From Mannheimia haemolytica (GTDB taxonomy: Bacteria > Pseudomonadota > Gammaproteobacteria > Enterobacterales > Pasteurellaceae), in contig LR134495.1 of the NCBI GenBank assembly GCA_900638155.1, positions 1,488,001-1,552,000 on the forward strand: 64,000 nt of DNA. The letters run 5' to 3'. The notes beneath the pieces were generated by a model that was given only the letters and a program-made list of their open reading frames with translations, was not told the origin of the DNA and ran no database searches. Each line of letters starts with the position of its first letter. Position 1 is the first letter of the stretch. Below, piece after piece: positions 1 to 10,090 of this stretch. A program made the position numbers and the translations under genes.

Positions 1-613
1 ATTCATAATCACGCTCAAGCTGATCTTCATAAGCTGAAATCACACTACAAGAGAGTGAATATCGGCTCGACAGGTAACTCTGCAACATTCCGTGCGTATT
101 GCCATAAACACGCACACCACTGTGAGAATTGAAAGTTGCTCCGTCACTATTCACAATTTTTTCGTCTGCATTTAAGGCATAATGCTCCGCCTTGATTGCC
201 AATTCGACCGCTTGCTCAACGGAAATATCTGCTTGGTGGTACAGTTCCAAATCTTTTGCTTCAAAGGCAAGCAACTCTTTATCGGCAAGCCCTGTGCAAT
301 CATCTTCTGAGGTATATTTTGCAATCGCAAGGGCTGCTTCGACCGTTTTTTGAATCGATTCTGGCTGTAGATCGGACGTGGAGGCATTACCTTTGCGTTT
401 ACCTAAATAGACTGAAATACCGAGCGAGCCATCGTTATTGAACTCGATGTTTTCAACTTGCTCTAAACGGCTGGAAACCGAAAGCCCTGCAACTTTGGTC
501 ACACCTACTTCTGCCTCTGCTCCAGCCTGTTTTGCAAAATTTAAGGCAAATTCGACCGCTTGTCGTAGTTCCTGTTCTTGTTGTAACAAGGTTTGTTTAT
601 CTGTAATTGACAT
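1..613 (-). CDS. pmbA: PmbA/TldE metalloprotease subunit, 5' part only (runs off left edge)
   Basis: The minus strand reads openly from an ATG at 613 to the left edge, about 204 residues of N-terminal sequence. It begins MSITDKQTLLQQEQELRQAV and continues with the TldD/PmbA N-terminal domain (AEVGVTKVAGLSVSSR, then SLGISVYLGKRKGNAS). In the family, PmbA (TldE) pairs with TldD to form a Zn protease that degrades unfolded peptides and matures microcin B17 and CcdA. The catalytic partner TldD and the rest of PmbA are outside the window. It is divergent from darP at 712, as in E. coli, where yjgA and pmbA are adjacent. The identification is firm; only the extent is limited. Confidence 0.93.
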   Translation of the reverse strand, partial: MSITDKQTLLQQEQELRQAVEFALNFAKQAGAEAEVGVTKVAGLSVSSRLEQVENIEFNNDGSLGISVYLGKRKGNASTSDLQPESIQKTVEAALAIAKYTSEDDCTGLADKELLAFEAKDLELYHQADISVEQAVELAIKAEHYALNADEKIVNSDGATFNSHSGVRVYGNTHGMLQSYLSSRYSLSCSVISAYEDQLERDYE

Positions 614-711
614 TTTGTTCCATTGATTGATTGCATTGATGAATATATTCTAACTCAAATTTCTGTTAGAATACGGCATTTTTTAGAGTTTATGTAATGA
701 AAGGATAAAGA

Positions 712-1242
712 ATGGCTAAAAAACGGAGCAAAAACGAAATTGACTGGACAGATGAGGAAGAAGAAATCATCTGGGTCAGCAAAAGCGAAATAAAACGAGA
801 TTCCGAACACTTAAAAAAAATTGGGGCTGAATTAATTGAATTAACCCCACAAAATTTGGAAAAGATCCCGCTAGACGATGATTTAAAAGAGGCAATTCGC
901 CAAGCTCAAGACTTTAAAATGGAGGCTCGTCGCCGTCAAATTCAATTTATCGGCAAATTATTACGCAGCCGCGACCCAGAGCCGATTCAAGAAGCCTTAG
1001 ATAAAGTGAAAAATCGCCATAATCAGCAACAAGCCCTATTACATAAATTGGAATTAGTGCGGGATCAACTGATTGCAATGGGCGATGCATCATTAGATAA
1101 TTTATTGACGGAATATCCTCAATTAGACCGCCAACATTTGCGTAATTTAATTCGTGGGGCAATTAAAGAACGTGAAGCCAATAAACCGGCAAAAAATTAC
1201 CGTGAAATTTATCAATATTTAAAAACTGAAATCGTGGAGTGA
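712..1242 (+). CDS. darP: Ribosome biogenesis factor DarP (YjgA, DUF615)
   Basis: This 176-residue protein is highly charged and helical, the usual length for the DUF615 family. Recognisable blocks are the N-terminal acidic stretch ([20 protein letters not shown]), the motif [20 protein letters not shown], and [12 protein letters not shown] followed by a C-terminal helix bundle ending [10 protein letters not shown]. In E. coli the protein binds late 50S precursors and helps peptidyl-transferase-centre maturation. It is divergent from pmbA, and its stop codon overlaps the region just upstream of the SirB2-like gene, so the two are probably cotranscribed. A TAGAAT hexamer near 666 is a plausible -10 element. 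Confidence 0.93.
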   Translation: MAKKRSKNEIDWTDEEEEIIWVSKSEIKRDSEHLKKIGAELIELTPQNLEKIPLDDDLKEAIRQAQDFKMEARRRQIQFIGKLLRSRDPEPIQEALDKVKNRHNQQQALLHKLELVRDQLIAMGDASLDNLLTEYPQLDRQHLRNLIRGAIKEREANKPAKNYREIYQYLKTEIVE

Positions 1243-1247
1243 TTATT

Positions 1248-1619
1248 ATGGAGTACCTATCAACAATCCTTAAAGCTCATATCGGCTTAGCTTATATTAG
1301 TTTAATTTTATTATTAACCCGTGGATTTTTATCATCAAAAATGGTGGATTGGCGACAATATAAAATTTTACGAATCGCACCGCACGCAGTCGATACGCTG
1401 TTATTAGTTACCGGTATTGCAGCAGTGGCTATTTTTCTAGCTTATGACTTTTTCACTTTAGCACAATTTAGCTGGCTATTACCTAAGCTGTTATTCTTAG
1501 TGTTATACATTATTTTTGCCACTAAAGCGTTTAAAAAAGGGCAACCATTCTCGCTCAAATTTTACCTGTTAGCCGTGGTGTCATTCTTATTAGTGATGCT
1601 AACCGCTACTTTTCACTAA
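1248..1619 (+). CDS. SirB2-family inner-membrane protein
   Basis: This is a small four-helix membrane protein of about 123 residues. The hydrophobic segments are around LAYISLILLLTRGF, VDTLLLVTGIAAVAIFL, LLPKLLFLVLYIIF and FYLLAVVSFLLVML. Length and layout fit the SirB2 family (named for a Salmonella invasion-gene regulator; the biochemical role is unknown). A GTG in the same frame at 1239 overlaps the darP stop. I chose the ATG at 1248 because a GGAG sequence lies eight bases upstream of it. It sits 12 bases before yqgA and is likely part of a darP-sirB2-yqgA-ubiX operon. Confidence 0.8.
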   Translation: MEYLSTILKAHIGLAYISLILLLTRGFLSSKMVDWRQYKILRIAPHAVDTLLLVTGIAAVAIFLAYDFFTLAQFSWLLPKLLFLVLYIIFATKAFKKGQPFSLKFYLLAVVSFLLVMLTATFH

Positions 1620-1631
1620 ATAAGGAAAATT

Positions 1632-2345
1632 ATGATCGGACCTTTTGTGAATGCCGGTGCCATTATTTTAGGGGGAGTGATAGGGGCTTATTTAGGTAGC
1701 CGTTTGCCTGAACGTATTCGTACCAGTTTGCCACTTGTGTTTGGGCTATGCTGTTTCGGCTTAGGTATGATGCTGACCGCCTCCGTAAAATATATGTCTG
1801 CGGTTGCATTAGCATTGATTTTAGGCACGATCATCGGTGAGCTGATTTATTTAGAAAAACGAATAGGCAAAGTTGCCGGTTTAGCTCGTGGTTTAATTGA
1901 CCGCCTATTCCCACCGGTGCATAGTCTTTCCCAAGAAGAATTTTTAGAGAAATTTATTGCTCTGCTTGTACTGTTTTGTGTGAGCGGTACCGGCATTTTT
2001 GGTGCAATAAAAGAGGGAATGACGGGTGATCCGAGCATTCTTTACATTAAATCGATTTTAGACTTCTTCACTGCAATGATTTTCGCCGCTTCATTAGGTT
2101 ATGCCATTGCAGCGATCTCAGTACCGTTAATTCTTGTGCAAGGGATTTTAATTCTACTAGCAACGGAAATAATGCCTTTAACTACTGCCAATATGATGGC
2201 AGATTTCTCCGCAACTGGCGGTTTACTGCTATTTGCAACCGGTTTTCGCATTTGTGGAATTAAAAACTTTCCGGTCGCAAATATGCTACCAGCACTACTC
2301 CTTGCGATGCCAATGTCTTATTTCTGGGAATGGTTGGTACATTAA
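1632..2345 (+). CDS. yqgA: DUF554 membrane protein, YqgA orthologue
   Basis: This 237-residue polytopic inner-membrane protein has about seven hydrophobic segments. It matches E. coli YqgA in several blocks I can read: [47 protein letters not shown] [32 protein letters not shown] and [11 protein letters not shown]. The function of the family is unknown, and a transporter role is only an inference from the topology. Its TAA stop overlaps the ATG of ubiX by one base (TAATG), indicating translational coupling. Confidence 0.87.
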   Translation: MIGPFVNAGAIILGGVIGAYLGSRLPERIRTSLPLVFGLCCFGLGMMLTASVKYMSAVALALILGTIIGELIYLEKRIGKVAGLARGLIDRLFPPVHSLSQEEFLEKFIALLVLFCVSGTGIFGAIKEGMTGDPSILYIKSILDFFTAMIFAASLGYAIAAISVPLILVQGILILLATEIMPLTTANMMADFSATGGLLLFATGFRICGIKNFPVANMLPALLLAMPMSYFWEWLVH

Positions 2346-2911
2346 TGATAAAAAAACGTATTATTGTCGGCATTAGTGGGGCAAGTGGTTTCCAATATGG
2401 CTATAAAGTACTTGAACTGCTGAAACCGTTTTCAGAAATTGAAACCCATCTTGTAATCAGCAAAGGTGCTGAACTCACTCGAACTCTCGAAACGAATTAT
2501 ACCCGAGAGGCTCTGCACGATTTAGCTGATGAAATACATTCGCTAAACAATGTCGGAGCAAGCATTGCCAGTGGTTCATTTAAAACCGAAGGTATGATTG
2601 TTGCCCCTTGTTCTATGCGAACCCTTGCCGCTATAGCCAACGGTTTGAGCGATAATTTGCTGACCCGAGCGGCAGATGTGGTGTTGAAAGAACGGCGTAA
2701 ATTGGTATTAATGGTGAGAGAAGCTCCGCTCAACCTTGCTCATATTGACAATATGCGAAAAGTGACCGAAATGGGCGGCATTATTTTCCCACCCATTCCG
2801 GCGTTTTACCAAAAGCCAACCAGCCTCGATGAAATGGTCACCCACAGCGTAAGCCATGCCCTTTCCCTGTTGGATATTGACATTCCAAATACCCCACATT
2901 GGGGAGAATAA
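2345..2911 (+). CDS. ubiX: UbiX/Pad1-family flavin prenyltransferase
   Basis: This 188-residue protein of the UbiX family makes prenylated FMN, the cofactor of UbiD-type decarboxylases. The N-terminus is the flavoprotein Rossmann start [11 protein letters not shown]. The family blocks [20 protein letters not shown] (Ser/Cys by the flavin), [21 protein letters not shown] and [10 protein letters not shown] are all present. The sequence is closer to the KpdB/EcdB (phenolic acid) branch than to classical UbiX, so its partner decarboxylase may not be UbiD; none is in the window. I start it at the ATG overlapping the yqgA stop rather than at the upstream in-frame codon at 2330. It is followed by a strong hairpin. 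Confidence 0.86.
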   Translation: MIKKRIIVGISGASGFQYGYKVLELLKPFSEIETHLVISKGAELTRTLETNYTREALHDLADEIHSLNNVGASIASGSFKTEGMIVAPCSMRTLAAIANGLSDNLLTRAADVVLKERRKLVLMVREAPLNLAHIDNMRKVTEMGGIIFPPIPAFYQKPTSLDEMVTHSVSHALSLLDIDIPNTPHWGE

Positions 2912-2943
2912 TTAGGTTTATCTTTTGCTTTTTGAAATGCTAA

Positions 2944-2973
2944 AATACCTGATAAAAATTATCAGGTATTTTT
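2944..2973 (+). terminator. Hairpin after ubiX, abutting the next ATG
   Basis: A perfect 12-bp stem (AATACCTGATAA, loop AAA, TTATCAGGTATT) is followed by TTT and then directly by the ATG of the UPF0306 gene at 2974. It has the form of an intrinsic terminator for the upstream operon. Because the only Shine-Dalgarno-like bases (AGGT, 2964-2967) are inside the stem, it may also control translation of the next gene. Confidence 0.7.
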
Positions 2974-3414
2974 ATGCACAATCCAATCCCGTCCCATATT
3001 TTAGATTTCATTCAAACGAACCACGTTATCAATATTGCAGCTCATACCGAACAGGATTTTTGGGCGGCAAACTGCTTTTATGCTTTTGACCAAGAAAATG
3101 CTCGCTTGATTATCTTAACCGCCAAGAAAACCAGACACGCTAGCTTAATGCTTGAAAACCCACATATTGTCGGCACAATTTGTGGGCAAATTGAGAAGAT
3201 CAACGAGATCGAAGGTATCCAATTCTCCGCTACCGCCGAATGTTTAGAAGATAAACAAGCCGAAAAAGCCGCTTTGCAAATTTATTACCAAAAACACCCG
3301 CTTGCACGGCTTAAGCCTAGTGATGTTTGGGTATTATCATTCAATACCATCAAGCACACCGGTAATAAAATTATGTTTGCGAAAAAGACGATTTGGGAGA
3401 GAAATATAATTTGA
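2974..3414 (+). CDS. UPF0306 family protein (YhbP-like, FMN-binding split-barrel)
   Basis: This 146-residue protein of the YhbP/UPF0306 family has a pyridoxamine-phosphate-oxidase-like split barrel. Typical blocks are NIAAHTEQDFWAANCFYAFD, LIILTAKKTRHASLML, VGTICGQIEKINEIEGIQFS and the C-terminal NKIMFAKKTIWER. The biochemical role of the family is not established; flavin binding is inferred from the fold. The start codon follows immediately after the ubiX hairpin with no free ribosome-binding site, which is unusual. It stands alone between the ubiX operon and the convergent siderophore regulator, four bases from that gene's stop. Confidence 0.85.
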   Translation: MHNPIPSHILDFIQTNHVINIAAHTEQDFWAANCFYAFDQENARLIILTAKKTRHASLMLENPHIVGTICGQIEKINEIEGIQFSATAECLEDKQAEKAALQIYYQKHPLARLKPSDVWVLSFNTIKHTGNKIMFAKKTIWERNII

Positions 3415-3417
3415 AAC

Positions 3418-4290
3418 TCAAATAATACCTTTAACTTTATCCCGTTTGATTTGGCTTGGTGTTATCCCAAAAGTTCGCTTAAATGCCGTTGAAAAATTCT
3501 CCGAATTAGCATATCCGGCAAATTCAGCCGCTTGTGTGACACTCTGTCCTTGTAATAGTAATTTATAAGCTTGTTCTAATTTAGAACGCCTTAAATACGC
3601 AAAAATAGAGGTTTTATGGTAATGCTGAAATTCATTTTGCAATGTAGTTACATTGGTATGGAAATATATTGCAATCTGTTTCAAACCCCAACCGTCAAAT
3701 TTGCCGCTATCTAACGATTCCGTTAATTTCTGTACTCGATCTTTTTTTAACTGGGGAGCATGCGTCAGCTGAGAAAAAGCACTTGCTAATAAAGCTAATA
3801 ATTTGCCTTCTTTCTCAAGCAGCCCAAATGGTTGCATTTGCTGTTCTGACACAATATCGTGAATAAGTTTTAACATACTCTGAGTCAAGATAATTTGGTG
3901 GGCTTTTAAATGCTGTTTAAAATGATGATAACTTGACAAATTCAACTGGCTTTCTATGAGCCATTTAGGGTAGAGAAAGATAACAAGCTCTTTTTGAAGT
4001 TGCCCTTTCCTAAAAATTTTACGCCCCATTTCGGCTCTATTTAGCGGTAAAAATGCGGCTTGAGGTTTTAAGCTTGCATCTAATTCAAATAATCTAGAAT
4101 TAAAATTAATTTCCGAACGCCCACTCAATAATATAACCAATCTTAGCCCGGCTTCAAATTCCGCAGGTTCTTGCTCTACGGTTTCAGTGACTGAAATCTC
4201 TGTATATTTCAGCATAAGATCTGAACGTAGTCGGTATAAATGTGAAAAACCTTTCATTTGGTTAGCTTCATCAATCAAGATTGTTTTCAT
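3418..4290 (-). CDS. AraC-family regulator of the siderophore receptor (PchR-like)
   Basis: This protein of about 290 residues has a variable N-terminal sensor domain and a C-terminal AraC/XylS double helix-turn-helix. The first helix region is LKQIAIYFHTNVTTLQNEFQ and the second SVTQAAEFAGYANSENFSTA, ending FKRTFGITPSQIK. It is divergently transcribed from the TonB-dependent receptor, an arrangement shared with PchR, AlcR and FetR, which activate receptor genes when the ferric siderophore is present. I infer the same role here. Two adjacent ATGs (4293, 4290) precede MKTILIDEANQMKGF and neither has a convincing ribosome-binding site. An in-frame extension to 4371 would run into the receptor promoter, so I rejected it. 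Confidence 0.82.
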   Translation of the reverse strand: MKTILIDEANQMKGFSHLYRLRSDLMLKYTEISVTETVEQEPAEFEAGLRLVILLSGRSEINFNSRLFELDASLKPQAAFLPLNRAEMGRKIFRKGQLQKELVIFLYPKWLIESQLNLSSYHHFKQHLKAHQIILTQSMLKLIHDIVSEQQMQPFGLLEKEGKLLALLASAFSQLTHAPQLKKDRVQKLTESLDSGKFDGWGLKQIAIYFHTNVTTLQNEFQHYHKTSIFAYLRRSKLEQAYKLLLQGQSVTQAAEFAGYANSENFSTAFKRTFGITPSQIKRDKVKGII

Positions 4291-4368
4291 CATTAAAAAT
4301 TTTTTTTCGCACAGTAAAAATTTTATTTTACAAAGGTTTTTTGCATAAAAACAAGATATTATTATATT

Positions 4369-4383
4369 CAATAATCATTCTTA
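4369..4383. promoter_or_regulatory. Candidate Fur box between regulator and receptor
   Basis: The 15-mer CAATAATCATTCTTA matches 10 of the 14 scored positions of the 7-1-7 Fur motif TGATAAT-n-ATTATCA. It lies just upstream of the receptor start in the divergent intergenic region, where iron control would be expected. The match is moderate, and AT-rich DNA gives chance hits. Confidence 0.45.
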
Positions 4384-4398
4384 TTTAAGGAAAAAATA

Positions 4399-6474
4399 AT
4401 GAAAATAAAAAAATATTCACTCTCTTTAATCACTTTAGCGATTGTAGCTCCTCAAGTATTAGCAGAAACAGCCTCTCAAGCAGAACTCACTACTATTGAT
4501 GTCAAAGAAAAGCTAGCGGCTACTACAGGCTATATTCCTGTTTATACGACTGTAGGAACCAAAACATTAACCTCTTTGGCTCGTACACCTTTTAGTATCA
4601 ATGTTGTCTCTGATGATTTAATGAATGACCAAGCTGTTCGTTCTGTTACTGATGCAGTGGCTTATACCTCTGGTATGATGGGTGGCTATCGTGGTAACAA
4701 TTCGCTTATCGAAATCTCCATTCGTGGCATTGGCAATAAAAGTGATGGCGGTACAATTCCGACCTATTTAAACGGTTCTCGCTACCAAACTGCATTTGAA
4801 ATCGATCCGTTCTTCTTAGAAAGCATCAATGTGATTAAAGGCCCAAACTCCATTTTATACGGGCAAGCTAATCCCGGTGGCGTAATGGATATTATCACCA
4901 AAAAAGCCGGCAGTAACCCACATCGCCATTTGCAATTTGTGGTGGGAAACCATCAACGATACCAAGTCGGGCTGGATATTGAAGAAAATCTATCCAATAC
5001 CCTATCTGCTCGTTTAATAGGTCAATTAGAACGAACAAACTGGAATACCCAATTTGTAAAAGAAAAAGGCGGTGCTTTTGCTCCGAGCCTTTTATGGAAA
5101 CCCACTACCAATACAGAACTTAATGTTTACGCTTACTATGCTAAAAAACCGAAAGCCGGCGATCGTAACTTCTTACCAAAAGAAGGGACTATTAATAGCG
5201 TAAACGGGAAGAAACTACCCTATGATATGTTCCTCAGCGATCTGAACTATCACGGTTTGAAAGCCGAGCAAATGCAAGTAGGTTACAATTTCTCACATAA
5301 ATTTACGCCAAACCTAACGTTCCGCCAAAATGCAAGTTACCATAATGGCGAAGAGAATTTCAAAAATCTAGTTTATTGGGGCGATGTTGGTTCGGTTTTA
5401 GAACGTAGAGCTCGCCGTTGGGATGTCAAAACCCAAGAAATCAACTTAGATAACCAATTAGAATGGGCATTTAGCACAGCAAATATAAATCATACCTTGT
5501 TAGCCGGTATTGATTATAAACGGGTGCGTGAAGATCTTGATAACTATATGGGGATTGCCCCTGATTTTGATTGGCAGAACCCTGTTTATGGCGTGACCGT
5601 TACTGAGCCTAGCTTATTTTCAAGTGAAGTGAAGCATTTAAAACAACTCGGGGTTTATTTGCAAGATCAAACAGAAATCGGTAATTTTGACTTCCTGTTA
5701 GGCGGTCGTTACGATCGAGCAAAAAACAGTAACCAAGATCGTTTGAACAGTAAAACAGAGAATAACCAAGAAGGAAAATTTACTTGGCGTACCGGCTTAG
5801 TTTACAACTTTGAAAACGGTATAGCTCCGTATATCAGCTACAGCACTTCTTTTGTGCCATCGGCTGAAAAAGATGCTCAAGGAAATTTCTTAAAACCAAC
5901 AACTGCTGGGCAATGGGAAGTGGGAATGAAATACCAACCAACCCAAGACACCTTACTGACCTTAGCAGGATTTAAAATTACACAAAAAGATTTAGCCAAT
6001 TATCAATGGCAGACCCGCTCTTATGAGCAAATTGGTGAAGTACAAACTAAAGGGATTGAAGTGAGTTTAAATCAGCAATTATCCGATAAATTTTCAATAG
6101 CGGCTTCTTATGCTTACTTGAAAAAAGAGATTACTGCAGATAAAGATGGCTCTACGATTGGAAAAACGCAATGGGGAGTGCCTCGCCATCAAGCATCACT
6201 TTGGGCAAAATATAAATTCTTTGATAAGCTGACCGCCGGTGTAGGTGTACGCTATATGGGAACGACTTTTGGCAATAACCAAAATACTTTTACCGTCCCC
6301 GCATACACACTTTACGATATGCTACTGGCTTATGATTTTACGCCTAACTTAAACTTACAGCTCAATGCACAAAACCTGACGAATAAAAAATATGTCGCAA
6401 GCTGTGCGAATAATTTTTCCTGTTTCTATGGAAAAGATCGCAATTTAAGTGCAACGTTAAACTATCATTTTTAA
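4399..6474 (+). CDS. TonB-dependent siderophore receptor (FhuA/FoxA-like)
   Basis: This 691-residue outer-membrane receptor has a signal peptide (cut after about VLA-ETA, residue 22). A short TonB-box-like stretch (TTIDVKEK) follows, then a plug domain to about residue 180 (SINVVSDDLMNDQ, SILYGQANPGGVMDIITKK). The rest is a 22-strand barrel ending in the aromatic terminus TLNYHF. It resembles the TIGR01783 siderophore receptor group. The C-terminal SCANNFSCFYGKDRN, with two cysteines, is like the FhuA group. Its ligand cannot be read from sequence, but the esterase just downstream points to a catecholate triester such as enterobactin or a relative. A small hairpin separates the two genes. Confidence 0.9.
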   Translation: MKIKKYSLSLITLAIVAPQVLAETASQAELTTIDVKEKLAATTGYIPVYTTVGTKTLTSLARTPFSINVVSDDLMNDQAVRSVTDAVAYTSGMMGGYRGNNSLIEISIRGIGNKSDGGTIPTYLNGSRYQTAFEIDPFFLESINVIKGPNSILYGQANPGGVMDIITKKAGSNPHRHLQFVVGNHQRYQVGLDIEENLSNTLSARLIGQLERTNWNTQFVKEKGGAFAPSLLWKPTTNTELNVYAYYAKKPKAGDRNFLPKEGTINSVNGKKLPYDMFLSDLNYHGLKAEQMQVGYNFSHKFTPNLTFRQNASYHNGEENFKNLVYWGDVGSVLERRARRWDVKTQEINLDNQLEWAFSTANINHTLLAGIDYKRVREDLDNYMGIAPDFDWQNPVYGVTVTEPSLFSSEVKHLKQLGVYLQDQTEIGNFDFLLGGRYDRAKNSNQDRLNSKTENNQEGKFTWRTGLVYNFENGIAPYISYSTSFVPSAEKDAQGNFLKPTTAGQWEVGMKYQPTQDTLLTLAGFKITQKDLANYQWQTRSYEQIGEVQTKGIEVSLNQQLSDKFSIAASYAYLKKEITADKDGSTIGKTQWGVPRHQASLWAKYKFFDKLTAGVGVRYMGTTFGNNQNTFTVPAYTLYDMLLAYDFTPNLNLQLNAQNLTNKKYVASCANNFSCFYGKDRNLSATLNYHF

Positions 6475-6481
6475 TCTCAAC

Positions 6482-6499
6482 AGCCCTCAAATGAGGGCT
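6482..6499 (+). terminator. Weak hairpin between receptor and esterase genes
   Basis: An 8-bp stem AGCCCTCA / TGAGGGCT with a two-base minimal loop follows the receptor stop and lacks a full T-tract (TAAACTTTTGC). It probably attenuates or stabilises, giving more receptor than esterase transcript, rather than ending the operon. Confidence 0.5.
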
Positions 6500-6517
6500 T
6501 AAACTTTTGCAAAAAAT

Positions 6518-8086
6518 ATGAAAAAAACGACCGCTTGTATTCTTACTTTTTTGGTTTCATCTGTGCTTTATGCTGACAATATAACCATTGAGCTTAAGCA
6601 GAATGACTTTGTGCAAGGCAAATTGATTCAGAAAGCTCAACAGCCACTTTCGTTATCGATTATTTTTCCTGACCAAAGCTCTCGCCTACTGGCTCAAAAT
6701 GTCTTTGGTGAACAAGATTTTATGTTTAAATCAGAACAAAACGGCACGGCAACTTTTTCTATTCTAGCGAATGGAGCAACCGTTTCAGACCAAGATTTCA
6801 CCTTAACGATTGAACGGCATATGCCAATCTCGGCACAAATTGCCCTACCTAAAATGATTGAGAATACACAGCTTGAAGAACTCAGCCAGAAAATTGCAAA
6901 AAATCCGGAAAAACAGACCGCTTTAATTAACGATTTTTGGGATAAAGTAAAACAAGCCGGCACACCATTGATTGAACCATTGGACGAACAGCAAAGCCGT
7001 GTCACTTTTTTATGGCGTGGAGCTCAGCACAATGTTCGCATTTGGGGCGGAGTGAGTACTGAACACGATTTTATGCAACGCTTTGGTGAAACGGATATAT
7101 GGTATAAAAGTTATATAGTGCCCAATGACACTTTAGTGGAATACAAATTAGCTCCAGATGTGCCGACATTGCCCGTTGATGAATATACCCAACGTAGAGC
7201 CTTACTTGCAACAGCACAATCCGATCCGCTGAACAAAATGCCCTACTTTGAAAAAAGTGAGCAAAATCTACACAATACAGATAGATTTAACTACTATTCG
7301 CTTGTTAAATTAGCAAAAGCCCCAACTCAGCCTTATCTGCTCGAGGAACTCAATATCTCCAAAGGCACAATGCGAGAATTGATTTTTGATAGTGCGAAAC
7401 TTGGAAATAAACGCCGATTATTTGTCTATTTGCCTGAGAATTTTAGTGCGGAAAACACTTATCCCGTTCTCTACCTGTTTGATGGTGTAGAATATACCGA
7501 ACGTGTGCCGACAAAAACGATTTTAGATAATATGATCGCTCAGAAAGTGATTCCGCCTACTGTAGCGGTGTTTATCGAAAACCCATCGAGTGAATCAAGA
7601 CGAGTTGAGCTCCCTGCGAATCCAATATTTACGCAAGTATTAGCAGAAGAACTCGTGCCTTTTGTTGAAAAACAGCTCAATATAAGTGCAAAGGAGCGAA
7701 TTATTGGCGGCTCTAGCTATGGCGGGTTATCCTCTGCCTATACAGTACTCAACTACCCCAATGTATTTAGTAAAGCATTGATTCTATCCGGCTCATTTTG
7801 GTGGAAACCCAAAGGCACTCCTAGTGAACAAAGCCACTATATTGCTCAACAATTTATCCAAAAAGAAAAATTACCGCTCTGCTTTTTCATCAGTGCGGGT
7901 TTTTATGAAAGCGGGAAATCAACTATTTTAGAAACTTCTCGCCATTTAAAAGATGTTTTACTCGCTAAAGGTTATCCGGTTACTTATATTGAACAATCAA
8001 CCTCTCACGGCTATTTAGCTTGGCAAGGGCTTATTAGTGACGGGTTAAAAGCATTACTGGGTAGCAATAAATGCAGCTCAAATTAA
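6518..8086 (+). CDS. Periplasmic siderophore esterase (Fes/PfeE-like) with extra N-terminal domain
   Basis: This 522-residue protein has a clear signal peptide (MKKTTACILTFLVSSVLYA, cut before DN), so it acts in the periplasm, unlike cytoplasmic E. coli Fes. Residues 20-110 form a beta-rich module resembling pre-peptidase C-terminal domains. Residues about 140-280 look like the Fes N-terminal domain. Residues about 280-515 are an alpha/beta-hydrolase with YPVLYLFDG, the nucleophile elbow GGSSYGG (Ser near 400) and a C-terminal TSHGYLAW histidine near 497. By family it would hydrolyse enterobactin-type lactone siderophores and release iron for reduction or import. Its stop codon overlaps the convergent TusA-like stop by four bases (TTAA). 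Confidence 0.83.
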   Translation: MKKTTACILTFLVSSVLYADNITIELKQNDFVQGKLIQKAQQPLSLSIIFPDQSSRLLAQNVFGEQDFMFKSEQNGTATFSILANGATVSDQDFTLTIERHMPISAQIALPKMIENTQLEELSQKIAKNPEKQTALINDFWDKVKQAGTPLIEPLDEQQSRVTFLWRGAQHNVRIWGGVSTEHDFMQRFGETDIWYKSYIVPNDTLVEYKLAPDVPTLPVDEYTQRRALLATAQSDPLNKMPYFEKSEQNLHNTDRFNYYSLVKLAKAPTQPYLLEELNISKGTMRELIFDSAKLGNKRRLFVYLPENFSAENTYPVLYLFDGVEYTERVPTKTILDNMIAQKVIPPTVAVFIENPSSESRRVELPANPIFTQVLAEELVPFVEKQLNISAKERIIGGSSYGGLSSAYTVLNYPNVFSKALILSGSFWWKPKGTPSEQSHYIAQQFIQKEKLPLCFFISAGFYESGKSTILETSRHLKDVLLAKGYPVTYIEQSTSHGYLAWQGLISDGLKALLGSNKCSSN

Positions 8087-8295
8087 GCAATGGTAAAAAT
8101 CACCCGATTTTCGACCGCTTGTAGCTCACAAAGCCAGCTTTGCTCTGTGGCAAGTAGCTCAAAATCGGTAAGACTGCTCTGCTGATTGAGTAAAATTTCC
8201 AAGCTATCGCCCTTTTTAAGATCGTTCATCGCTTTTTTTGCCATCAATAACGGCAAGGGGCAAGCATAGCCGGTTAAATCTAAAACATATTTCAT
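8083..8295 (-). CDS. TusA-family sulfurtransferase-like protein
   Basis: This 70-residue protein begins MKYVLDLTGYACPLPLLMAK, with the family's CPxP motif and active cysteine near residue 12, followed by the two-layer alpha/beta fold (KKAMNDLKKGDSLEILLNQQ). TusA relatives pass sulfur for tRNA thiolation or molybdenum-cofactor/Fe-S work. The exact acceptor here is unknown, and this is a different protein from the YedF at 20868. I chose the ATG at 8295 since it matches the family N-terminus; the longer in-frame reading adds an implausible hydrophobic leader. It follows the hemerythrin gene by 57 bases, probably in a tgt-hemerythrin-tusA operon. Confidence 0.82.
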   Translation of the reverse strand: MKYVLDLTGYACPLPLLMAKKAMNDLKKGDSLEILLNQQSSLTDFELLATEQSWLCELQAVENRVIFTIA

Positions 8296-8352
8296 CACGA
8301 AACAGGAAATAAAGAAAAGGGCGAATAGTAAAATTCGCCCAATCACGAAAGA

Positions 8353-8865
8353 TTAAAGTTTACGGCGGTCTGCCATTACTTTGCCCATAGCCGATAATTT
8401 ATCTTGAGCTAAATGCTCCCGCCCAAGCTCAAAGAGTGGCTCTTCAATCGCAATATGCACATCATAACCTGCCACAAAACGCTCAATTAAGTCTCTATCC
8501 ACATTTTCACGTTTGCCTGCGAGCAGATCTTCAAGCTGTGCCGACAAATCGTCCCAATTTTTATGTAAATGAACGTGCTGGCGTTCCAGTTCGTCCACCT
8601 CTGCTTGAGCTTGTGGTTGCACCTTAATAAGCTCAGGGAAGAAATCATCTTCTTCATCTTCGTGATGTAAAGGGGCAGAAATGTTGAAGTAGTTCAAAAT
8701 CTGCTGCACATCATTCTTGACCGCTTGGTTTACCCCGTTTTTCTCAAGGTAATCCGGCAAAATTTGTAGCTGTTTGCAGAAACTTTTTACTTTGCTGTGG
8801 CAAGCATAAAGCATATCGATCGGCTCTGCCCAGCTTGCAAAGGTTTGTGGTTCAAGTTGTTGCAT
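8353..8865 (-). CDS. Hemerythrin-domain protein
   Basis: This 170-residue all-helical protein carries the spaced His/Glu ligands of a di-iron hemerythrin/HHE domain: ACHSKV near 22, LHHEDEEDDFFPEL near 67, RQHVHLHKNW near 98 and the C-terminal VHIAIEEPLFEL near 137. Such proteins bind O2 or NO or help repair Fe-S centres (as YtfE/RIC does), but this one is not the YtfE type, so I give no specific role. A strong AGGAG lies upstream of the ATG. It lies between tgt and the TusA-like gene, 12 bases after the tgt stop, so it is likely cotranscribed. Confidence 0.84.
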   Translation of the reverse strand: MQQLEPQTFASWAEPIDMLYACHSKVKSFCKQLQILPDYLEKNGVNQAVKNDVQQILNYFNISAPLHHEDEEDDFFPELIKVQPQAQAEVDELERQHVHLHKNWDDLSAQLEDLLAGKRENVDRDLIERFVAGYDVHIAIEEPLFELGREHLAQDKLSAMGKVMADRRKL

Positions 8866-8877
8866 ATATACTCCTTG

Positions 8878-10065
<1,188 letters not shown>

Positions 10066-10090
10066 TCAAAAACCGCCAAAAATTTACCAA

